Assembly: GCF_014982805.1 (NCBI RefSeq)
Contig: NZ_JADCKC010000001.1
Location: 1,116,001-1,180,000 of the forward strand
Source: Gemmiger gallinarum
Lineage (GTDB): Bacteria > Bacillota > Clostridia > Oscillospirales > Ruminococcaceae
DNA length: 64,000 nt
Reading direction: 5' to 3'
In this document: positions 60,622 through 64,000 of the stretch, piece after piece
Numbering within the stretch: position 1 is the stretch's first letter
Layout of the letters: each line of letters begins with the position of its first letter
The notes under the pieces: model-generated
Told to the model about the DNA's origin: nothing
What the model saw: only the letters and a program-made list of their open reading frames with translations
Databases searched by the model: none
Position numbers and translations under genes: made by a program

Positions 60622-61425
60622 ATGTGGAGTATTCTAAAAGGGGAATGGCGCAAGCTGCGACGCTGCCAGATCCTGCTGGTTGGTATTGTGGCTCTGGCAC
60701 TGTGTCCTGTCGTGCAATATGGCACCCAGCTGATTATCAACCCGGAAATGCGGGACCAGAACTTTGATTTTGTCAAACTGTTTGCCAATGTCATTTGGGG
60801 AAACACGCAGATTTTCCTGCCGATCTCGCTTGTGATGATCGGCGGCTGGCTGATTGACCGTGAGAACACAAATGACACCATGAAAAATCTGTTGACCGTG
60901 CCGGTATCCTACCCGAAGCTGCTGGGCGGGAAACTAATCGTCACGATTTTCCTGTCGATTCTGTTTGGAATTTATAGTGTAGCCATAACGGTTCTGACGG
61001 GCACACTCGCCGGTCTGGATGGATTCTCTGCTGATGTTCTGCTACGGCAGGGCGCGCAGGTGGTCGCGGCCGCTTTCAATACCAGCCTGGTCTGTATGCC
61101 GATGATCCTGATTTTTGGACAGATGCGGGGAGCCTACCTGGGTGGGTCGCTTCTGACATTCTTCCTGGGGTATTGCATCTTGTTCTTCAAGAGCGGCTTC
61201 CTGCTCTCTGCTTATCCGTTTTCGGCGGCATTGATCCTCGCCGGTTTTGATATGCAGGAATACAATGGCGCTACGCAGGCTCCCAGCGTTTTGTTGGCAG
61301 TAGCAGGCATAGCGGCGGTGCTGGTTCTGACGATGGCGATTTTACTGCTTTCCCGCCCCAGCAAAAAAGCGGGCAATACGAAAAAGAAAAAAGTCAAAAA
61401 GGGTCGCGGCAGGCGTCGCGCCTGA
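60622..61425 (+). CDS. Lantibiotic-immunity-type ABC permease 2
   Basis: 267 aa, AAGGAGG upstream. Paralog of permease 1 with the same motif DRENTNDTMKNLLTVPVSYP and six membrane segments. The C-terminal 25 residues are extremely basic (KKAGNTKKKKVKKGRGRRRA), unusual for this family and perhaps a surface or nucleic-acid-facing tail. Two permeases plus one ATPase equals the CprABC/LanFEG design. Confidence 0.85.
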   Translation: MWSILKGEWRKLRRCQILLVGIVALALCPVVQYGTQLIINPEMRDQNFDFVKLFANVIWGNTQIFLPISLVMIGGWLIDRENTNDTMKNLLTVPVSYPKLLGGKLIVTIFLSILFGIYSVAITVLTGTLAGLDGFSADVLLRQGAQVVAAAFNTSLVCMPMILIFGQMRGAYLGGSLLTFFLGYCILFFKSGFLLSAYPFSAALILAGFDMQEYNGATQAPSVLLAVAGIAAVLVLTMAILLLSRPSKKAGNTKKKKVKKGRGRRRA

Positions 61426-61441
61426 CGAAAGGAGAGAGTTC

Positions 61442-62059
61442 ATGCGAAAATCAAACTATAAAGGTAAAATCTGCGTTTTTCTTTGCGCGCTTCTTTGTGT
61501 CGTCAGCCTGTCTGGATGCTCAACGGTCATGCAGTCGTTGGCAGACGGTACGGATGCCGTGTTGAATGGATTGACGGATGGCACGGATATTGTACTGAAC
61601 GGATTGGCGGATGGAGCTGATCAGGCTCTTGGTGATTTATCCGAAGCTGACGACGGTCAGGCAAAAGACAGCATCTTGGAAGCCTTTGGGAAACTTGTTG
61701 ATGATGCGGGGACTGCTGCGCTGACGCCCCAAAGTAAACTGCAAGGCCACAAGGAGAACGGTGCAGATGATTACACGGGGTCCTATGAAGCAACGTATTC
61801 CAATTTGACAGGTACAGAGATTTTGTTTGGTGGTACTACCCTGGAGCGCGAAGCGGGTAGTACGATCCACATCACCTGTTCTCTTTCGCTTGAAAACGGC
61901 GAGGCAGCGGTTTTTCTTCGCTCAGGAGCAGATGATCCGACGATTCTTCTCTCGGAGAGCGGTGAGTACGATGGCACAATAGAAGTAGATGGCACAAGCA
62001 CTTATATCGGTGTGTGGGGCGACCAGGCAGAAGGAACCGTATCCATCGAAATTGAGTAA
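61442..62059 (+). CDS. Lipoprotein with internal repeats
   Basis: 205 aa, GAAAGGAGAG upstream. Signal peptide with lipobox LCVVSLSGC (lipidated Cys near residue 26). Next come three imperfect repeats of about 11 residues: LADGTDAVLNG, LTDGTDIVLNG, LADGADQALGD. The C-terminal 100 residues are beta-rich (YEATYSNLTGTEILFGGTTL). Likely membrane-anchored immunity or sensor lipoprotein (LanI-like role by position); no family recognised. Confidence 0.75.
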   Translation: MRKSNYKGKICVFLCALLCVVSLSGCSTVMQSLADGTDAVLNGLTDGTDIVLNGLADGADQALGDLSEADDGQAKDSILEAFGKLVDDAGTAALTPQSKLQGHKENGADDYTGSYEATYSNLTGTEILFGGTTLEREAGSTIHITCSLSLENGEAAVFLRSGADDPTILLSESGEYDGTIEVDGTSTYIGVWGDQAEGTVSIEIE

Positions 62060-62071
62060 GGAGTACACATT

Positions 62072-62425
62072 ATGAGCACAAAGAAAAAAACAATCATCAT
62101 TGCTGTTATAGCTATCCTGGTAGTAGCGTTTATCGCGGTTGCTTTTCTTGCCACGCAGAAAAGCGCCGATTACTACACGCAAATTGACAACGACTGTGTA
62201 ACCGAGATCGCACCACACGGAGCGATGAATTATCGCTACACATTAAGCGCCTACGATGAAACCGGGGCCGAAAAAGAACTGAACTTTGAAACGAGCCGGA
62301 TTCTCACTGACGATGCCTACTTATGCCTGAAGGTAGCCCCTTTCCGTGGTGTCGTTACCTGGGCAGAAGTGCAATTTGATGAAATGCCCGCCGCCGTGCA
62401 GGAACAATACGGCGGCAATTCGTAA
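62072..62425 (+). CDS. YxeA-family protein
   Basis: 117 aa, AAGGAG upstream. One N-terminal membrane helix (TIIIAVIAILVVAFIAVAFL), then the YxeA/DUF1093 core: DYYTQIDN, YRYTLSAYDETGAEKELNFE and LKVAPFRGVVTWAEVQFDEM. Small secreted or anchored beta-rich protein that often accompanies bacteriocin-stress transporters. Function unknown. Confidence 0.8.
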   Translation: MSTKKKTIIIAVIAILVVAFIAVAFLATQKSADYYTQIDNDCVTEIAPHGAMNYRYTLSAYDETGAEKELNFETSRILTDDAYLCLKVAPFRGVVTWAEVQFDEMPAAVQEQYGGNS

Positions 62426-62472
62426 ACGGGAGCCTATATAGGCGCTACTTCAAACGGAAAGGCAGGTGCAGC

Positions 62473-63183
62473 ATGAAAAGAATAAGAAAGTTCCTAATTC
62501 GTTCCTTCGCGCTGGCGATGCTTACGATGCTCGTTGTTGGCGGTGTTTTGGGCGGATTTGGTTATAAAATGTACCGTGGTGCACTTGCCGAGCAACCTCT
62601 TGAGGAAAAAGTTGCCGAGATTCAAGCTGATCCCGATTATACGACCCTTGCTGAAATCCCAGAGATTTATTTGGACGCCGTTGTGGCAGTGGAAGATCAC
62701 CGTTTTGAACAGCATTTTGGAATTGACCTGATTGCCATAGGACGAGCTGCCTGGAACAATCTGACCTCTTGGAGCCTGCGTGAGGGCGGCAGCACCATAA
62801 CACAGCAACTTGCCAAAAATCTGTATTTTACTCAGGAAAAAAGTTTCATCCGCAAGATCGCTGAGATGTTTATGGCATTCCGCTTGGAAAATACCTATAC
62901 AAAAGATGAGATTTTAGAGTTGTATGTCAATTCTATCTATTTTGGAGACGGCTACTACTGTATTTACGATGCAAGCCAAGGATATTTTGGGAAAGCCCCT
63001 ATTGATATGACGGATTATGAATGTACTCTCTTGGCGGGGATTCCCAATGCGCCCTCAGTTTATTCGCTGACAGCCAACCCAGAGCTGGCGGAACAGCGTC
63101 AAGAGTATGTCGTACAGAGAATGGTTCAATACGGCTACATAAGCGAGGATGAGGCACAAAGCATCTTGCAAGACCAATCATAA
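62473..63183 (+). CDS. Monofunctional peptidoglycan glycosyltransferase (GT51)
   Basis: 236 aa, GAAAGGCAGGTGCAGC before the ATG. An N-terminal membrane anchor and then all GT51 motifs: AVEDHRFEQHFGIDLIAIGR, REGGSTITQQLAKNLYFTQE, RKIAEMFMAFRLENTYTKDE, ILELYVNSIYFGDGYYCIYD. No transpeptidase domain. Polymerises lipid II into glycan strands; as cargo beside lipid II-protective genes it may provide a less sensitive enzyme. Confidence 0.9.
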   Translation: MKRIRKFLIRSFALAMLTMLVVGGVLGGFGYKMYRGALAEQPLEEKVAEIQADPDYTTLAEIPEIYLDAVVAVEDHRFEQHFGIDLIAIGRAAWNNLTSWSLREGGSTITQQLAKNLYFTQEKSFIRKIAEMFMAFRLENTYTKDEILELYVNSIYFGDGYYCIYDASQGYFGKAPIDMTDYECTLLAGIPNAPSVYSLTANPELAEQRQEYVVQRMVQYGYISEDEAQSILQDQS

Positions 63184-63212
63184 CTGATAGATATATGCGA
63201 TCTATCTGCCGG

Positions 63213-63428
63213 ACGACGGCAAAAGAAAAAAAGCCGTCGTTCAGCAGGCAATCGCCATGCCCTAAACACACTTACGGCGGCTTTGACAAAATCAAGGCCG
63301 CCGTTCCTTATGCCCAAAGAGTGACGACCCTGTTTCAATGGTGACGGCGGCTTTAGGAGGGAGCCGCCGTGAAGCAAAGACTGCTTCGACATAATTCGGC
63401 AGGAATTTACCTGTCAAAAAAAGCCTGA
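63213..63428 (+). ncRNA. Leader region B: hairpins and small ORF
   Basis: Second copy of the 54390 leader: ACGACGGC (63213-63220) / GCCGTCGT (63233-63240), shared AAATCAAGGCCGCCGT around 63287, then GGCGGC (63346-63351) / GCCGCC (63363-63368) enclosing GGAGGG, followed at once by GTG 63369 and 19 codons MKQRLLRHNSAGIYLSKKA (stop 63426). The peptide keeps KQR..R.N..G of copy A. The overlapping frame has SKDCFDIIRQ, matching SKERFDRIQR of copy A, so a degenerate sigma-like gene start is also present. Confidence 0.5.
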
Positions 63429-63505
63429 CCGTCAATCGGCCCCCATCTGCTTATGAACAGGCACTATCGTGGCTGGTCCATAAGCGTCATAAGTCCTCTT
63501 TTAGC

Positions 63506-63542
63506 AGCGCCAGCCGCCGTTCTTCGGATGCTGGCGCTTTTG
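63506..63542 (+). terminator. Intrinsic terminator before the last sigma-like gene
   Basis: AGCGCCAGC (63506-63514) and GCTGGCGCT (63530-63538), perfect 9-bp stem, followed by TTTTGC. The flanking 63429-63505 and 63543-63630 hold no recognisable gene. Confidence 0.75.
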
Positions 63543-63636
63543 CTTGTCGTTTTTTCGGGAATTTCCCCGAAAGGTGTCGCCCACCACCTTCGTTTCGGTT
63601 CACCCGTCAACCCGTGAATCGAAATGGAGGTACATA

Positions 63637-64000
63637 ATGCAGAAGATCAATCTTCGGGAGCTGTATCCCGATGTGTATAAAACCGATGTCTTTGTGGACG
63701 TGGCCGAGGAAGTCCTGGCCGTGATCCGGGGCCAGGAGCAGGACGATGCCGCCTATGAGCGCCGGATGTACCGGCACAAGGCCCACTACTCTCTGAACCG
63801 GGAGGATGGCATTGAAAACGATGCCCTCAACCGGCCGCTCACCCCGGAGGAAATCCTGGAGCAGAAGCAGCTGCGGGAGGAAGTGTACGCCGCGCTGATG
63901 CAGCTGACCGCCGTCCAGGCCCGGCGTATCTACGCCCGGTTTTACCTGGGCATGACGGTGGCCGAGATCGCCCGGATCGAGGGTGCTGACCGCCGCCGCG
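63637..64000 (+). CDS. Sigma-70-like DNA-binding protein, 5' part
   Basis: ATG 63637 with ATGGAGG upstream; open to the window end (121 codons). MQKINLRELYPDVYKTDVFV, YERRMYRHKAHYSLNREDGI and LTAVQARRIYARFYLGMTVA reproduce the family seen at 301-1757 in the same order of motifs. The HTH is cut by the window edge. Shows that the right end of the window enters another element-regulator cluster. Confidence 0.8.
   Translation, partial: MQKINLRELYPDVYKTDVFVDVAEEVLAVIRGQEQDDAAYERRMYRHKAHYSLNREDGIENDALNRPLTPEEILEQKQLREEVYAALMQLTAVQARRIYARFYLGMTVAEIARIEGADRRR

Overview
The window reads as a conjugative-element island from a fairly high-GC gut Firmicute (Clostridia; an Oscillospiraceae- or Lachnospiraceae-type host is my inference). 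Strong AAGGAGG-type ribosome binding sites, ATGA-coupled operons and gene families such as DUF3847, Cys-rich VLP, TnpW, TnpV, TTRAP, DUF4315, DUF4366, CD1845 and DUF3848/3849 are typical of Tn1549-like integrative conjugative elements (ICEs) of this group. I see no chromosomal housekeeping gene, rRNA, tRNA or CRISPR array.

Layout. (1) 1-6765: right part of an integrated mobilizable element (IME1) whose left end lies outside the window: tandem sigma-70-like regulators, DUF3847, an oriT, a MobQ relaxase, Cys-rich VLP, a phage-type replisome organizer with an internal hexamer array, a DnaC-like loader and TnpW. It ends inside the ICE coupling-protein gene virD4, of which only the 3' part remains (6766-7581). 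(2) 7797-7955 and 18622-18702 are the two halves of the ICE maff2 gene, split by a second element (IME2, about 10.7 kb) with 15-bp inverted ends, a large serine recombinase, its own oriT and MobQ relaxase, a primase plus VapE replication module, phased iterons, an AT-rich methyltransferase gene and several small regulators. (3) 18622-45948: the ICE transfer operon: VirB6/TrbL, PrgI, VirB4, CHAP hydrolase, a PP-loop enzyme, DUF4315, DUF4366, topoisomerase III, a CHC2-ArdC-YodL fusion, TTRAP, a 2501-aa methylase/helicase with tnpV overprinted inside it, DUF3848/3849, MobC, a YhcG-like nuclease module and a MobP-type relaxase. (4) 46350-54135, minus strand: a two-component system, an ABC ATPase and two very large FtsX-type permeases, with matching palindromic operators. 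(5) 54390-55454: a regulatory relay (leader hairpin, small ORF, sigma-like and HTH genes) followed by IME debris. (6) 55502-63183: a cell-envelope defence cassette with VanZ/RDD, a two-component system, a CprABC/LanFEG-like ABC transporter, a lipoprotein, YxeA and a stand-alone glycosyltransferase 51. (7) 63213-64000: a second copy of the leader hairpin and the start of another sigma-like gene.

How it fits together: the ICE supplies the type IV secretion machine, while two mobilizable elements with unrelated replication modules but the same oriT architecture sit inside two genes that machine needs (coupling protein and pilin-like Maff2). ICE transfer therefore probably depends on IME excision. 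The right-hand third is cargo that looks aimed at lipid II-binding antimicrobials. The most unusual points are the overprinted tnpV, the repeated leader hairpin, two conserved MobQ oriT sites, two different candidate origins (hexamers within a rep gene; GTTGCCG iterons), apparent ATA and CTG start codons, and two clear response-regulator operator systems.
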